A stretch of DNA of 64,000 bases from Candidatus Tisiphia endosymbiont of Nedyus quadrimaculatus (GCF_964059235.1 NZ_OZ060452.1:1178001-1242000); one strand, 5' to 3'. Shown: positions 1 to 10,114, counted from the stretch's first letter. Made by a program: numbers and translations. Notes: generated by a model not told the origin, from the sequence alone.

Positions 1-973
1 ATACACTTTGATTAAAAGAACCAAACTCTTCGAACATATCTCCTACTTCCTGCGTTAGATCCCAAATTTCACTACTAACCGTTATAGACAAAGTAAGTAT
101 CAATACGCAATCTCCTATAGTTATTTGCATTTGACTACGAAGCTGAGCTAGATAATAAACCATTATAAAAATCATTATAGAACAAGCTATGCCTAGTACA
201 ATACGTAGCTTAAACATAAAGAGTTGCATAATTTGTTCATTAACTACAGCATCATCTATTCTTACTTCTAGATTCTGACGTTCAAATTTATGAGAAGTAA
301 ACATCCGTATTGCACCAATATTTGCAATTGCATCAACAATACTGCCGGCAACTATTGATTTGCTTTGTGCATAATTTACTGAATATTTGTTTATTGTACT
401 TGAACAGATAACGCTAGTCCCTACAAAAACACAAATATGTATAAGGAATATAGTAGCAAATATTTGATGTACCCAGTACATTGTTCCAATAGCAAAAACA
501 ATTATAGCTAGTTTGTATAGAATTTTCTCTCCAAATAAAGACAAAACCATTTCAAAAGATCTAGCTCCTTCAGTAATACGATTGGTAATATGACCAGCAA
601 GGTTTTCTTGAAAAAATCTATGATTATGGTACTGAGTGTAATTATACATTTTGTCTAATATCTGAGCTTTGATATACGGCATTGTTTTTAGATAAATATA
701 ATCATAAATTCGCCACATAGTATTTACACATACCCACCAAAATGCATATATTATTGCCCAAAATAACATGGAGGAAGGTAGGTCTTTAACTGTTTCATCA
801 GAAAAAGACTCAATCAAATTTATAATTTTTTGTAGCAATACACTATCAACAGCTGGTATCATCCCCCGTATTATGCATAACAACCCTAAAATAGTTAGTT
901 TAATTCTGTTTTGCTTTAAAAAATAGAAAAATAACCCTATTGCAGACTTTGAAAAATCAAAACCTTCTAGCAC
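1..973 (-). CDS. ABC exporter, transmembrane domain (partial)
   Basis: The reading frame runs off the left edge of the window, so only the N-terminal ~324 residues are present. They show a cytoplasmic lead, then several long hydrophobic segments spaced like the six-helix ABC type-1 exporter fold (helices near residues 20-40, 60-80, 150-195 and 255-290). The ATPase half should lie to the left of base 1. There is no ATG at the start: GTG at 973-971, preceded by a GAGG Shine-Dalgarno-like stretch, is the best start, and GTG at 982 is in frame. The role is probably ATP-driven export of a lipid or peptide. The substrate cannot be told from this half alone. Confidence 0.8.
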   Translation of the reverse strand, partial: MLEGFDFSKSAIGLFFYFLKQNRIKLTILGLLCIIRGMIPAVDSVLLQKIINLIESFSDETVKDLPSSMLFWAIIYAFWWVCVNTMWRIYDYIYLKTMPYIKAQILDKMYNYTQYHNHRFFQENLAGHITNRITEGARSFEMVLSLFGEKILYKLAIIVFAIGTMYWVHQIFATIFLIHICVFVGTSVICSSTINKYSVNYAQSKSIVAGSIVDAIANIGAIRMFTSHKFERQNLEVRIDDAVVNEQIMQLFMFKLRIVLGIACSIMIFIMVYYLAQLRSQMQITIGDCVLILTLSITVSSEIWDLTQEVGDMFEEFGSFNQSV

Positions 974-1098
974 AGCACACACCTCATTACAAAAAAAACT
1001 AATTAGACTAAATAACCTAAATTAACCTAACAACAAACTCTTGCCACCTTATTACTAAACTGTTATAAAAACGTACACAATATCTGAAGTTGTTGAGA

Positions 1099-1356
1099 AT
1101 GAAAGAAAAAAACGTACCTATTTTGAATACCCCAACTAAGAAAACTATAAGCTCATTAGATACTGAGAATAATCCCTTTTTTAATGTTAAGTATATTTGT
1201 CAATCAACGACTCTAATTACTGAATCTATACAAAAAGGCTTTGATGTTGCCCAGTTACCTAATGGAGATATTACAGTTACAGAAATTAAAACAGTAAATG
1301 TTCACTATCATTGGGATTCTGTTAAACAAAGATTTGTTAAAGTAAGCCAAAGTTAG
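1099..1356 (+). CDS. Small conserved rickettsial protein of unknown function
   Basis: About 85 residues when read from ATG 1099; an in-frame TTG at 1090 is possible. It has no signal peptide or membrane segment. The C-terminal half alternates polar and hydrophobic residues, suggesting a small beta-rich domain (ITVTEIKTVNVHYHW). It may belong to the Rickettsia-restricted DUF2671 family, but that is from memory of length and sequence style and is uncertain. It stands alone between a divergent ABC exporter gene and the PCu(A)C promoter. Confidence 0.55.
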   Translation: MKEKNVPILNTPTKKTISSLDTENNPFFNVKYICQSTTLITESIQKGFDVAQLPNGDITVTEIKTVNVHYHWDSVKQRFVKVSQS

Positions 1357-1384
1357 CATTATACACTATAAATATATTATTTTT

Positions 1385-1413
1385 TTGCAAAATATACTTA
1401 GTGTATGTATAAT
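1385..1413 (+). promoter_or_regulatory. Sigma-70-type promoter of the PCu(A)C gene
   Basis: TTGCAA at 1385-1390 and TATAAT at 1408-1413 are separated by 17 bases, close to the sigma-70 consensus. The start codon of the copper chaperone gene follows 55 bases downstream. Transcription start is inferred only. Confidence 0.6.
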
Positions 1414-1468
1414 ATGTTGTATAATTAAGTGACTCGAGTGTGTAATTAATTTAATTTATGGTAATAAT

Positions 1469-1963
1469 ATGCTACTTAAGAACATAGTAACCCTCATTGC
1501 TGTTACTTTATATTTCAGCCTATCAATATGTTTTGCAACTACCACGCCAAGTAATAACAATCCAGCAGCATCATTAGAAGTATCAACTCCTACTGCATCA
1601 ACTGCATCTATTAAAATACTAAATGCTTGGGCAAGAGATTCTGCTACTAATAATTCTGCAATATATTTTGAGATTTTTAATGACTCTGACCTCGATTATA
1701 ATTTGGTAAATGTTTCTTCAGATATAGCTAACAAGGTTGAATTACATAAAAGTTTTGTTGATGAAAAAGGGGTTAGCAGAATGGTAAAACTCGATAAGCT
1801 AGTCATCCCAGCTAAAAGTAGTGCTATTTTACAACCGGGTGGTATGCATATTATGCTCTTGGATATAAAAACCATACTAAAAGTTGGTGATCACTTTGAT
1901 TTATCCTTATATTTCGATAATGGTCTTCAGAAAGTTGTTCAAGTAGAAGTAAAAACAAAGTAG
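1469..1963 (+). CDS. Periplasmic copper chaperone, PCu(A)C family
   Basis: 164 residues. An N-terminal signal peptide (hydrophobic residues ~4-22, ending ICFATT) directs it to the periplasm. The mature part has the PCu(A)C layout: NAWAR near residue 51, then a histidine (ELHKSF), a downstream methionine (RMVKL) and a C-terminal MHIM, which together match the Cu(I) H-M-HxM ligand set of the family. Family members deliver copper to the CuA site of cytochrome c oxidase subunit II. coxB is present at 57.7-58.5 kb, so the role fits, although the genes are not linked. A good promoter lies just upstream. Confidence 0.85.
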   Translation: MLLKNIVTLIAVTLYFSLSICFATTTPSNNNPAASLEVSTPTASTASIKILNAWARDSATNNSAIYFEIFNDSDLDYNLVNVSSDIANKVELHKSFVDEKGVSRMVKLDKLVIPAKSSAILQPGGMHIMLLDIKTILKVGDHFDLSLYFDNGLQKVVQVEVKTK

Positions 1964-1982
1964 TTAGTCGTTCTTATAATGA

Positions 1983-2474
1983 ATGGATATTTATACACCT
2001 TATGTGCCAGCTATCATAGTACCCTACATTTTTCTATAATCGTCATCGCGAGGCATCTTTAGATGCCGTGGCGATCCAGGTAAACAGCGAAGCTGTTTTT
2101 TCTAGTACGCTTCGCGTATCTTGGATTGCCGCGTCGCCGCTTTCAGCGACTCCTCGCTAATAGACGATCAGCAGCCATTTTAATAGTGGTTATATAAAAA
2201 ATGTAGGGTACTATGGCCAGCTATCGTTAACTCTAGTATCGGTAATAGTCTAGATGTCATCTACGCTGGCAAAGCCTTCCTTGGTTATTGTTCCCATTCT
2301 TTAGATCATCCGAGTATACCCTTCGCCTTTCAAGTGTTGGCGTTGTGGCACGATGGGACTTCGCGTAGGAACAACGGTTTGACTACGCTCCGCTTACTCG
2401 CCACTCGTACGCCTAGCCAACTCTTGCAATTCATCGGGTATATACGCAAATCTCCCACATTTTTGCGAAACTAA
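1983..2474 (+). pseudogene. 93-codon reading frame split by a MITE-like element
   Basis: If the 201-bp element at 2015-2215 and one copy of its 9-bp flanking duplication are removed, ATG 1983 reads without a stop to TAA at 2472-2474 (10 codons plus 2 bases on the left, 250 bases on the right, in frame). The predicted product has no family I recognise. Base composition is more GC-rich than the neighbouring genes, so it could equally be an older repeat that happens to be open. As it stands now, the frame stops inside the element. Confidence 0.35.
2015..2215. mobile_element. MITE-like element, copy 1, with 9-bp target duplication
   Basis: 201 bp with perfect 19-bp terminal inverted repeats (CATAGTACCCTACATTTTT and its complement). 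It is flanked on both sides by GCCAGCTAT (2006-2014 and 2216-2224), a 9-bp direct repeat expected from transposition. The interior is itself a string of hairpins (GCGAGGCATCTTTAGATGCC, AACAGCGAAGCTGTT, GTCGCCGCTTTCAGCGAC) with no coding capacity. The second copy is at 22488-22700. The transposase that moves it is not identified. Confidence 0.75.
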
Positions 2475-2579
2475 TAAATATTTTAATGAAGCTGCCCTGC
2501 TAATTAAAGTTTTAGTACTTTTAATTTTTAACTATATCATTTATATTCGAGAATTTAAACATAGTATGTGTAATTATAT

Positions 2580-3146
2580 ATGACCATTATGTCTGATAAT
2601 TGGATAAGAAAAATGTGTATAGAACACGATATGATTGCACCTTTTACTGATACGCAGGTTAGATTGAATAATTCAGAGAGAATTATTTCTTATGGTTTAT
2701 CTTCATACGGTTATGATGCAAGAGTCTCGAAGGAATTTAAAATATTTACTAATATTAATTCAGCAATAGTTGATCCAAAAAATTTTGATGAATATAGTTT
2801 AGTAGACAGAGAGGTTGATGTTTGTATTATTCCACCAAACAGTTTTGCCTTAGCAAGAACAATTGAGTATTTTAAAATTCCAAGAGATGTGCTAGTTGTT
2901 TGTGTTGGCAAATCAACCTATGCAAGATGTGGTATAATTGTTAACGTAACGCCGTTAGAACCGGAATGGGAAGGGCATGTGACATTAGAGTTTTCCAATA
3001 CTACCCCACTGCCAGCAAGAATTTATGCTAATGAAGGAGCATGTCAATTTTTGTTTTTAAAAGGTGATCAAACTTGTAATATATCTTATGCCGATCGTTA
3101 TGGGAAATATATGAAACAAAAAGGTGTTACCCTTCCAATAACTTAA
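2580..3146 (+). CDS. dcd: dCTP deaminase
   Basis: 188 residues, close to the 193 of the E. coli enzyme. It deaminates dCTP to dUTP, feeding dTMP synthesis in the cytoplasm. The catalytic signature is present: KSTYAR with Ser112 and Arg116, followed by [17 protein letters not shown] with the general-base Glu137. The N-terminal [13 protein letters not shown] stretch is also typical. A second in-frame ATG at 2589 matches the usual family start slightly better. secB follows 28 bases downstream on the same strand. Confidence 0.95.
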   Translation: MTIMSDNWIRKMCIEHDMIAPFTDTQVRLNNSERIISYGLSSYGYDARVSKEFKIFTNINSAIVDPKNFDEYSLVDREVDVCIIPPNSFALARTIEYFKIPRDVLVVCVGKSTYARCGIIVNVTPLEPEWEGHVTLEFSNTTPLPARIYANEGACQFLFLKGDQTCNISYADRYGKYMKQKGVTLPIT

Positions 3147-3174
3147 AATTTAAAATGTAAAGGACTATATTATT

Positions 3175-3624
3175 ATGAAAGATACTAACCAAAAAGAAAT
3201 GCCTCATATCGCTGTTAATGCACAATACATAAAGGATTTGTCTTTTGAAAATCCAGATGCTCCGAGATCTTTAGTATCTTTGGAACGTAATCCACAAATT
3301 GATTTATTCCTAGACCTCAATATTTCTAATTTACCGGAAGAGAATTTTTATGAGGTAGAATTAAGTATAGAAGCTAAAGCAATGAGTGAAAAGCATAAAC
3401 TATTTATAATAGACCTAAAATATGCGGGGGTTTTTAATTTAATTAATATAGAGGAAGATCAACACCAAATAATACTAGCAATTCATTGTCCAGCAATGAT
3501 TTTCCCATTTGCTAGAAAAATTATTGCTGATGTTACTCAGGATGGCGGTTTCCAACCATTGATGATTGACCCGATTGATTTTGGTGCTTTATATCATAAA
3601 AAAATGCAAGAAAATGATAATTAA
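3175..3624 (+). CDS. secB: Protein-export chaperone SecB
   Basis: 149 residues, the usual SecB size. The start of the fold is recognisable ([12 protein letters not shown]-type motif at residues 15-27, then ENPDAPRSL), followed by alternating beta strands and the C-terminal PFAR region. SecB tetramers hold unfolded preproteins and pass them to SecA. The start codon has AAAGGA about 10 bases upstream. It lies immediately after dcd and may be cotranscribed with it. Confidence 0.95.
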   Translation: MKDTNQKEMPHIAVNAQYIKDLSFENPDAPRSLVSLERNPQIDLFLDLNISNLPEENFYEVELSIEAKAMSEKHKLFIIDLKYAGVFNLINIEEDQHQIILAIHCPAMIFPFARKIIADVTQDGGFQPLMIDPIDFGALYHKKMQENDN

Positions 3625-3645
3625 CCAAGTAATATTTATTTGATA

Positions 3646-3763
3646 TATACTCAAATGATTTGGAGCATTGGATTCGAAAATGAGGGGCAAGCGAACGGAA
3701 TGTACATGAGTACGCGAGTCCTTGATATTTTCAAAAAACAATTTTTCACAGCAGAAGAGTATA
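3646..3763. repeat. Palindromic repeat, TATACTC...GAGTATA family
   Basis: 118 bp beginning TATACTCAAATGATTTGGAG and ending GCAGAAGAGTATA. Other full copies lie at 33224-33336 and 53839-53965 in the opposite orientation. Fragments of the same end sequence occur near 15684, 21026, 50365 and 52619. It sits in the secB-ctrA gap. Confidence 0.75.
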
Positions 3764-3881
3764 GTTGAATCTTATTTTGATAAAATTACTTGCTCTTATA
3801 GAGATAAAATGAGAACATAGACTATGTAATAAAGAATAATAAATTAATATTATAGAAAAATTTGTTAATGGGAGAAATGTC

Positions 3882-4643
3882 ATGAGGGTACTGTTAGTAG
3901 AAGATAATAGTGATATAGCTAGTTCTATTGAATTAACCTTAGCTTCAGAAGGAATTATTTGTGAGGTGGTGGAGTTTGGTACAGAAGGAATAGAAATAGC
4001 TAAAATTTATAATTATGATTTAATTATTTTAGACCTGATGCTGCCAGATATTAGTGGATTCGAAGTCCTACTGAGATTACGTTCTGCTAAAGTAAAAATA
4101 CCTATACTGATTTTATCAGGTATTACTACAGTTGATCAAAAAATCAAAGGACTTACGTGTGGGGCAGATGATTATATCACAAAACCATTTAACCGCGAAG
4201 AGTTAATTGCTCGTATTTATGCAATTGTTCGTCGTTCTAAAGGACATTCTGAGTCAGTGGTTAGGTTTGACAAGGTAAGTATTCATCTTGATACTAGAAT
4301 TGTAGAAGTTGATGGAACAAGGGTTCATTTAACGAATAAGGAATATGCTATTTTAGAATTATTAGTCTTACGTAGGGGAACAGTACTGAATAAGGAGATG
4401 TTCTTAGACCATCTTTATAGTAGTGTTGATGAGCCGGAGATTAAAATTATAGACGTATTTGTATGCAAATTACGTAAGAAATTAGCTGATGCTGCTGGTG
4501 GTACAAACTACATTGATACAGTATGGGGACGTGGTTATATGTTGAAAGAATATGATGAACAAGAAACATTATTGCATCATTCTCAAGGAGAAGTTATTGA
4601 ACCATCTCTAGAATCAGAGGTAGAAGATAACAAAGAGTCGTGA
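3882..4643 (+). CDS. ctrA: Response regulator CtrA (OmpR/PhoB type)
   Basis: 253 residues. The receiver domain (1-120) carries the acidic pocket at Glu7-Asp8, the phospho-acceptor Asp51 (DLMLPD), Ser79 and Lys101. The C-terminal winged-helix domain (about 126-225) contains [17 protein letters not shown] and [18 protein letters not shown], which match alphaproteobacterial CtrA rather than generic PhoB. An acidic tail of about 25 residues extends past the usual end. CtrA is phosphorylated through the CckA-ChpT relay and controls cell-cycle and surface genes. GGGAG precedes the start. No cognate kinase gene is in the window. Confidence 0.9.
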   Translation: MRVLLVEDNSDIASSIELTLASEGIICEVVEFGTEGIEIAKIYNYDLIILDLMLPDISGFEVLLRLRSAKVKIPILILSGITTVDQKIKGLTCGADDYITKPFNREELIARIYAIVRRSKGHSESVVRFDKVSIHLDTRIVEVDGTRVHLTNKEYAILELLVLRRGTVLNKEMFLDHLYSSVDEPEIKIIDVFVCKLRKKLADAAGGTNYIDTVWGRGYMLKEYDEQETLLHHSQGEVIEPSLESEVEDNKES

Positions 4644-4648
4644 TACTC

Positions 4649-4758
4649 GATAAAAATCAAGAATTGCGTTGTCGTCTTCAGGGATCGTAGGTAGCCACGT
4701 ACTAAATGTACGCCTAGCACCTCGACCCTTTGACTCCTAGCACTTCATAATTTTTATC
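4649..4758. repeat. Palindromic repeat, AAAAATCAAGAATTGCG family
   Basis: About 110 bp with imperfect inverted ends (GATAAAAATCAAGAATT and TTCATAATTTTTATC). A related copy lies at about 52637-52735. It fills most of the gap between ctrA and the next gene and codes for nothing convincing. Confidence 0.55.
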
Positions 4759-4860
4759 TTCGTCTATCAACTCTTCATTTACGAGTAGTATAATAAAATA
4801 AAAGATTATGATTTTTATCAAAGATATGACAGAAACTTAATTTAATATAGATAGAGCATC

Positions 4861-5211
4861 ATGATACCTAGCAAGATAGAATTAACCGGTAAAGTCTATA
4901 TTAAATATGTTGATCCTATACCAGCACCAGATGTCGGGGATGTTAAGCTTTTATTAAATGATGATGCGTTGAGTCTTAATAAAGGAGATTATGATAACTT
5001 AAAGTCAAGTGGTTATATTAAAGCAAAAATTTTTGATGGACTTGTTTGGCAAAATATTAGTATAAGTGAGTTATGTTTCGAAAAAGAACATAAATTTACC
5101 AAAAAACAAAAATCTATTGACTCAGCCTTACTGTGCCGAAGTATAATTGAAAAACATCGGGGAGTCACGTTGTACCGAACTTATAGAGGACATTTTACTA
5201 CTCAAGAATAG
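4861..5211 (+). CDS. Hypothetical protein, 116 aa
   Basis: I do not recognise a family. It has no signal peptide or membrane helix and is a mixed alpha/beta sequence with a Pro/Asp-rich stretch near residues 18-27 and a basic C-terminal third. Only 24 bases separate it from the next gene on the same strand, so the two are probably cotranscribed. Codon use resembles neighbouring chromosomal genes, so I read it as a lineage-specific real gene. Confidence 0.6.
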   Translation: MIPSKIELTGKVYIKYVDPIPAPDVGDVKLLLNDDALSLNKGDYDNLKSSGYIKAKIFDGLVWQNISISELCFEKEHKFTKKQKSIDSALLCRSIIEKHRGVTLYRTYRGHFTTQE

Positions 5212-5235
5212 ACTTCGTAAACAGGGGACTAATAA

Positions 5236-5910
5236 ATGGAAACAGATGACAAAAAACCAAAGGACTCTAGAAAATTGGCAGACCAAATTAAGGATGCATT
5301 AGTAGGCATCACTGATGATGAGCTTGGATCTGATGAGGCGATGGAAATTTTCAATGAGTTAAGTAAAAACGATGCTTTCGAACAGGAAATAGAACAAATA
5401 TTGGCTTGTCTTAACGAGCAAACAATGGATCTAACAAAATTACAGACTCAGATCATCCTATTAATAAAAAAATATTTAGGTAAACTTGGACACAAGAAAT
5501 TAGAAAAATTAGGTGTTAAAATTGATGAGAACCTTGTTAGTAAGAATGTTGCTGAAGTAAGTAGTTACTTAATGCAACAACATTCGCAATTGGTAAAAGA
5601 AGCTAACCGAGGTTTGATAAAATCAAAAGATAAGCTACAAGGTATAAGTAATCAATCTAGATTGGAAGCAAGACGTTTAGTGAAAAATTTTGCTTTATAC
5701 CAAGTTTATAAGTTCATGAACCCTAAAAGAATAGCTGGAGAAACAAAGGAAGAAAATTTTGCTTATAATATGATTAGAGGGGGGATAGATCTAGCTAAAA
5801 AATATGAAGGTGGATCAAAAAATGATCTTAAATCTTATTCTCCAGAATTTATCAAAAAATTAGATAAGGCTCATCAGAATTTTAAAGGTAGTGGTAGGAC
5901 AATTTATTGA
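5236..5910 (+). CDS. Hypothetical helical protein, 224 aa
   Basis: A lysine- and glutamate-rich, mostly helical soluble protein without signal peptide or transmembrane segment. Residues 1-70 are acidic, and 75-150 could form coiled-coil-like helices (KKLEKLGVKIDENLVSKN). It follows the 116-aa gene by 24 bases, and a GGGGAC stretch lies upstream of the start. It may be one of the rickettsial domain-of-unknown-function families, but I cannot name it with confidence. Confidence 0.6.
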   Translation: METDDKKPKDSRKLADQIKDALVGITDDELGSDEAMEIFNELSKNDAFEQEIEQILACLNEQTMDLTKLQTQIILLIKKYLGKLGHKKLEKLGVKIDENLVSKNVAEVSSYLMQQHSQLVKEANRGLIKSKDKLQGISNQSRLEARRLVKNFALYQVYKFMNPKRIAGETKEENFAYNMIRGGIDLAKKYEGGSKNDLKSYSPEFIKKLDKAHQNFKGSGRTIY

Positions 5911-6038
5911 TTAATGCGAGTTACCCATTATACCCCAATTCGCGTATTATGGATTGTTTTACGTTCCAATTGAAGTAGGAGAAGTATACGCGAATACCTA
6001 GAAATTTTGCAAAGTCAATTCATTAGAGTAGAACCACT

Positions 6039-6875
6039 ATGAAAGCAACATTATATATCTTAAGTGCATTTGGACTTGGAGCAATGAAAGCTAGTATAGT
6101 AAAATCTCTTAATAGTAGTATACCTATTTCTCTAGTTGTATTTTTACAATTCTTTCTTTGTGCTATCTTTTTTTTACCAAAAGTTATTAGGTCTCGTGGT
6201 CAATTAATAGTATCACAGCGATATTGTGCATTAATTACAAGGGGATTATTGGGTACAGCATATTGGTATTGCGTGTTTTCATCAGTAAATTACTTGTCTC
6301 TTTTCAATGTTAGTACACTTACGAATCTGTCTCCAATTTGGGTACTGCTAATAACGGGTATTTTTACTGATAAATCTATCAAAAATGATCTATTATTTTT
6401 AGCAATGATTGGGTTTATTGGCTGTTTATTAATACTGAAGCCATCAGTAGAAATTATAAATTTAGGAGCCATTTTTGGATTATTTAGCGGAATATTTATG
6501 GCATTAACTATTATATCATTACACAACTTACTAAAAACAGAGACCTCAGATAGAGTATTAGTGTATTATTTTTGGATTTCCTCTCTTATTATGTTACCAT
6601 TTTTAGTGGATTTTAATATAACGCAAGTTTCTTCAAAGGATTGGATATTGCTATTAATCAACGCTCTGTTGATGCTTTTACACCAAATATTATTAAATAA
6701 GGGATTAGAAATTGGTTTAGCTACTGAAATGAGTATACTAGCTTATAGCAGCGTTGTATTTTCTTTAATTTTAAGTGTAGTTATATGGCAAGAAATACCG
6801 GATAGTTTTTCAATTATTGGAGCAATAATAATAATCTCAAGTGGAGTATATATATCTAGGAGACAAAAATCGTAA
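6039..6875 (+). CDS. EamA/DMT-superfamily transporter
   Basis: 278 residues, nearly all in hydrophobic segments. About ten transmembrane helices form two repeats of five (1-135 and 145-275), the EamA architecture, with typical inner motifs in NVSTLTNLSPIWVLLIT and AYSSVVFSLILSVVIWQE. In Rickettsia a related DMT protein imports S-adenosylmethionine, but similarity in general layout does not prove the same substrate here. It stands alone on the plus strand. Confidence 0.85.
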   Translation: MKATLYILSAFGLGAMKASIVKSLNSSIPISLVVFLQFFLCAIFFLPKVIRSRGQLIVSQRYCALITRGLLGTAYWYCVFSSVNYLSLFNVSTLTNLSPIWVLLITGIFTDKSIKNDLLFLAMIGFIGCLLILKPSVEIINLGAIFGLFSGIFMALTIISLHNLLKTETSDRVLVYYFWISSLIMLPFLVDFNITQVSSKDWILLLINALLMLLHQILLNKGLEIGLATEMSILAYSSVVFSLILSVVIWQEIPDSFSIIGAIIIISSGVYISRRQKS

Positions 6876-6959
6876 GCAAAAAGTAGAGTAAGATGAATAT
6901 ACCTATTAGTTTAACCTCAGTTTGATGTAATAAATTAATAGTAGGCTTAAGTAATCATC

Positions 6960-7045
6960 ACCATTAGGGATGACATCGGTAGTGGTTAAATTTACATCTA
7001 TAACAACTAATAACTGTGACTTTTAAATTACCCTGCCTAACAAGT
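6960..7045. repeat. Partial copy of the GGGATGACATCG repeat tail
   Basis: TAGGGATGACATCGGTAGTGG followed by a stretch matching 16550-16616 almost base for base (TTTACATCTATAACAACTA..AACTGTGA..ATTACCCTGC). This is the right-hand part of the larger repeat found beside IS21 copy 1. It occupies the gap before sucC, which shows no gene. Confidence 0.55.
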
Positions 7046-7123
7046 AGTAAATGAAGCTTTACAAATTGGCAACATTTGTAGTATATAAGAGCCTAGGATT
7101 AAATTATTTAAAGAATTATAAAA

Positions 7124-8284
7124 ATGAATATTCATGAATACCAAGCAAAGATGATTCTGAGGCAATATGGTATACCTACTTCTACAGGAGTTGTAATATT
7201 GCAAAAAGAAGACATCGATAGGCTAATTGATGGTTTAGAAGCAGAAATATATGTGGTTAAAGCCCAAATCCACGCAGGTGGTAGGGGAAAAGCTGGTGGT
7301 GTAAAAGTTGTAAGAACTAAAGAAGAGGCAAAGAAAGCAGCACATGCAATGTTTGGCATTAACTTAGTAACTCATCAGACGTCAGCTATTGGCCAAAAGG
7401 TTCGCCATCTCTATGTTGAATCTGGGTGTGATATTTTAAAAGAATATTATTTTAGTGCCGTTTTTGATCGTAGTAATAGCAAGGTAACTTTTATAGCTTC
7501 TACTGAAGGTGGGATAGATATTGAAGAAGTTGCTCATAATACTCCAGAGAAAATTATTAAAGTATCAGTTGATCCTGCAACAGGCATACAGCCATTTCAT
7601 TGTCGTAGAATGGCATATAAGCTTGGCTTTAAGAATGATCAGGCAAAACAAATGATGAAAATTGTTGAATCAACCTATCGAGCTTTTATAGCAACTGATG
7701 CTAATCAAATTGAAATTAATCCATTAATAACAAAAGCTGATGGTAGTTTATTGGCACTTGATGCCAAGATTAACTTTGATGATAATGGACTATTTAAACA
7801 TCCTGATATTTTAAATATGCGGGATGATGATGAAGAAGATGCTCTTGAAATAAAAGCAGCTGGCCTTGGTCTTAGTTATGTTAAGATGGATGGTACTATT
7901 GGTTGTATGGTGAATGGGGCTGGGCTAGCTATGGCTACAATGGATATTATCAAGCTTTATGGTGCTGAACCGGCAAATTTTTTAGATGTTGGTGGTGGGG
8001 CTGATCGTGAGAAAGTAACGGAAGCACTAAAAATAATTTTATCAGATTCACATGTACAAGGGGTTTTAGTTAATATTTTTGGTGGTATAATGCGTTGTGA
8101 TATAATAGCTGAAGGAATTATTGCTGCAGTGAAAGAGATTGGCATTACAGTTCCACTGGTTGTACGTTTAGCTGGGACCAATTTTGAATTAGGTAAAAAT
8201 ATTTTAGCAAATTCTGGTTTAAAAATAATTGCTGCAAATGATTTAGGTGATGCTGCTGTTAAGATCGTCGATGCAGTAAAATAA
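7124..8284 (+). CDS. sucC: Succinyl-CoA synthetase, beta subunit
   Basis: 386 residues, as in E. coli SucC (388). The N-terminal ATP-grasp domain has [14 protein letters not shown] near residues 46-60 and the metal-binding IEINPL near 195. The C-terminal CoA-ligase domain ends with the family signature [13 protein letters not shown]. With SucD it interconverts succinyl-CoA and succinate with nucleotide phosphorylation in the TCA cycle. sucD follows after 29 bases on the same strand, so this is the usual sucCD operon. Confidence 0.97.
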   Translation: MNIHEYQAKMILRQYGIPTSTGVVILQKEDIDRLIDGLEAEIYVVKAQIHAGGRGKAGGVKVVRTKEEAKKAAHAMFGINLVTHQTSAIGQKVRHLYVESGCDILKEYYFSAVFDRSNSKVTFIASTEGGIDIEEVAHNTPEKIIKVSVDPATGIQPFHCRRMAYKLGFKNDQAKQMMKIVESTYRAFIATDANQIEINPLITKADGSLLALDAKINFDDNGLFKHPDILNMRDDDEEDALEIKAAGLGLSYVKMDGTIGCMVNGAGLAMATMDIIKLYGAEPANFLDVGGGADREKVTEALKIILSDSHVQGVLVNIFGGIMRCDIIAEGIIAAVKEIGITVPLVVRLAGTNFELGKNILANSGLKIIAANDLGDAAVKIVDAVK

Positions 8285-8313
8285 TTCATATAAAAAATAC
8301 GGAAAATGCATAT

Positions 8314-9192
8314 ATGTCAATATTAGTTGATAAAAATACAAAAGTAATTTGCCAAGGTTTTACTGGCTCTCAAGGGACTTTTCATTCTGAGCAGGCCATC
8401 AGTTATGGTACTAAAATGGTAGGAGGGGTAACTCCTGGAAAAGGTGGAAATACTCATCTAGATCTACCTGTATATAATACAGTACATGAGGCAGTTGCAA
8501 AAACTAAGGCTACTGCCAGCGTTATTTATGTTCCACCACCTTTTGCTGCTGATTCAATTTTGGAAGCTATAGATGCAGGAATTAGTTTGGTAGTGTGTAT
8601 TACAGAAGGAATACCGATACTTGATATGATAAAGGTCAAAAGGGCATTAATCGGATCAAAAACTAGATTAATTGGGCCAAATTGTCCTGGTATTATTACT
8701 CCTGATGAATGCAAAATCGGTATAATGCCTGGTTATATTCATAAGAGAGGTGGGGTGGGAATTATATCCCGGTCCGGTACTTTGACTTATGAAGCAGTAG
8801 CACAGACTACAGCTGTTGGCCTTGGTCAATCTACCTGTATTGGTATTGGTGGAGATCCAGTTAACGGCACCGATTTTGTTGATTGTATTGAAATGTTTTT
8901 ACAAGATGATGAAACAAAATCGATTATTATGATTGGTGAAATAGGTGGGGGTGCTGAGGAAGATGCTGCTAAATTAATAAAAAGCTCAAAGATTAAAAAA
9001 CCAATGGTTAGTTTTATTGCTGGTGTTACTGCTCCTGAAGGTAAAAGAATGGGGCATGCTGGTGCTATTATTTCTAATGGACAGGGTTCAGCTGAAGATA
9101 AGTTGGAGGCGTTGCAAAGTGCAGGTGTTACTATCACTAGATCGCCAGCTGATATTGGTAAAACTATGTTTGAACTATTAGAAAAGCTCTAA
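8314..9192 (+). CDS. sucD: Succinyl-CoA synthetase, alpha subunit
   Basis: 292 residues. The CoA-binding Rossmann domain starts with [11 protein letters not shown]. The phosphorylated active-site histidine is His248 in [10 protein letters not shown], corresponding to His246 of E. coli. GPNCPGII and SRSGTLTYE are further family motifs. It forms the heterodimer with SucC. Its stop overlaps the stop of the convergent acpS gene by four bases, so no separate terminator can fit between them. Confidence 0.97.
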   Translation: MSILVDKNTKVICQGFTGSQGTFHSEQAISYGTKMVGGVTPGKGGNTHLDLPVYNTVHEAVAKTKATASVIYVPPPFAADSILEAIDAGISLVVCITEGIPILDMIKVKRALIGSKTRLIGPNCPGIITPDECKIGIMPGYIHKRGGVGIISRSGTLTYEAVAQTTAVGLGQSTCIGIGGDPVNGTDFVDCIEMFLQDDETKSIIMIGEIGGGAEEDAAKLIKSSKIKKPMVSFIAGVTAPEGKRMGHAGAIISNGQGSAEDKLEALQSAGVTITRSPADIGKTMFELLEKL

Positions 9193-9572
9193 ACCTTAGA
9201 GGTAATGACTGCAAAAGCTACAGAAATTGGGTAATCGTCTGAAATGGACAAGTGAATTTTGATTTGTCCAAATTTGTTTGGATTTTCAGGATGACAAATT
9301 TGGACAAAGGGCTTTCCTAAGGCATCATTTAGTACAGAGATGTCTTTAAATTGTAAACCCCGCCCAATTCCGACACCAAGGGCTTTGCTAACTGCCTCTT
9401 TCGCAGCAAACCTTTTCGCCAAAAAACAACCATATTGGTCTTTGCTTAGAGAAGTTAGCTTTTGTATTTCCGTTTTAGAAAGAATTTTGTTTATAAAACG
9501 CTGGTCATATAGGTTTAAGATCCTTTCTATTCTTGGAATTTGTACTATATCTGTACCAACACCAATAATCAT
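9189..9572 (-). CDS. acpS: Holo-[acyl-carrier-protein] synthase
   Basis: 127 residues, the normal AcpS size. It transfers phosphopantetheine from CoA to acyl carrier protein. The two Mg-binding motifs are present: [12 protein letters not shown] with Asp8, and [12 protein letters not shown] with Glu59. It overlaps rpoZ by four bases, indicating translational coupling in an rpoZ-acpS operon. Confidence 0.95.
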   Translation of the reverse strand: MIIGVGTDIVQIPRIERILNLYDQRFINKILSKTEIQKLTSLSKDQYGCFLAKRFAAKEAVSKALGVGIGRGLQFKDISVLNDALGKPFVQICHPENPNKFGQIKIHLSISDDYPISVAFAVITSKV

Positions 9573-9961
9573 TTTTGTTCATCATCACTAGCATTATCAT
9601 CAAATATTTGATCATCTAAATCAGAGTAGTCTTCAGTAACACAAAGATCTGAGCCGCTTGGTAAATAATCAAACTCTTCTACAGCAGTATCAAGGGAAGC
9701 CTCAGTATTTTCTTCATCAATAGGATCGATTCTACTTTTTGTTCGAAGACGTTTTAATAATTGTGCCTTTAGGGCTGGAATCGTTATATGACCAGCAGCT
9801 ATTTCACGTAATGCCAGCACAGTTGCCTTATCACCTTTAACGTTATTAATAGTCATTTTACTACCGGAATTTATATCATTTGCTCTTTGAGCAGCTAAAG
9901 CTACAAGCTTAAACCTATCGTGAATTTTTCCAACACAATCTTCAATCGTTATCCTAGCCAT
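9569..9961 (-). CDS. rpoZ: RNA polymerase omega subunit
   Basis: 130 residues. The conserved N-terminus MARITIEDC...[12 protein letters not shown] is diagnostic, followed by [11 protein letters not shown]. The acidic C-terminal tail (residues ~80-130) is longer than in E. coli (91 aa), as is common in alphaproteobacteria. Omega helps assemble beta-prime into RNA polymerase. It is the first gene of the pair with acpS. Confidence 0.95.
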   Translation of the reverse strand: MARITIEDCVGKIHDRFKLVALAAQRANDINSGSKMTINNVKGDKATVLALREIAAGHITIPALKAQLLKRLRTKSRIDPIDEENTEASLDTAVEEFDYLPSGSDLCVTEDYSDLDDQIFDDNASDDEQK

Positions 9962-10114
9962 AATACTCTCTTTTTAATCTTACAATAACGGGTCAGTATA
10001 AAGTATAATTAGTATATTTCAAGAATAGAATTTTCATTGCCTCTCTAGGGTAGTTTAAAAATCGTAGCTACAGGTGGGAAGATATAAGAGAACTACAAAG
10101 AACTGGGGAAAATA

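Noticed and set aside
7132-8289. Long antisense frames inside sucC, sucD, der, RND and coxA
   Set aside because: Their composition reflects the codon pattern of the real sense genes; no start signals or recognisable domains.
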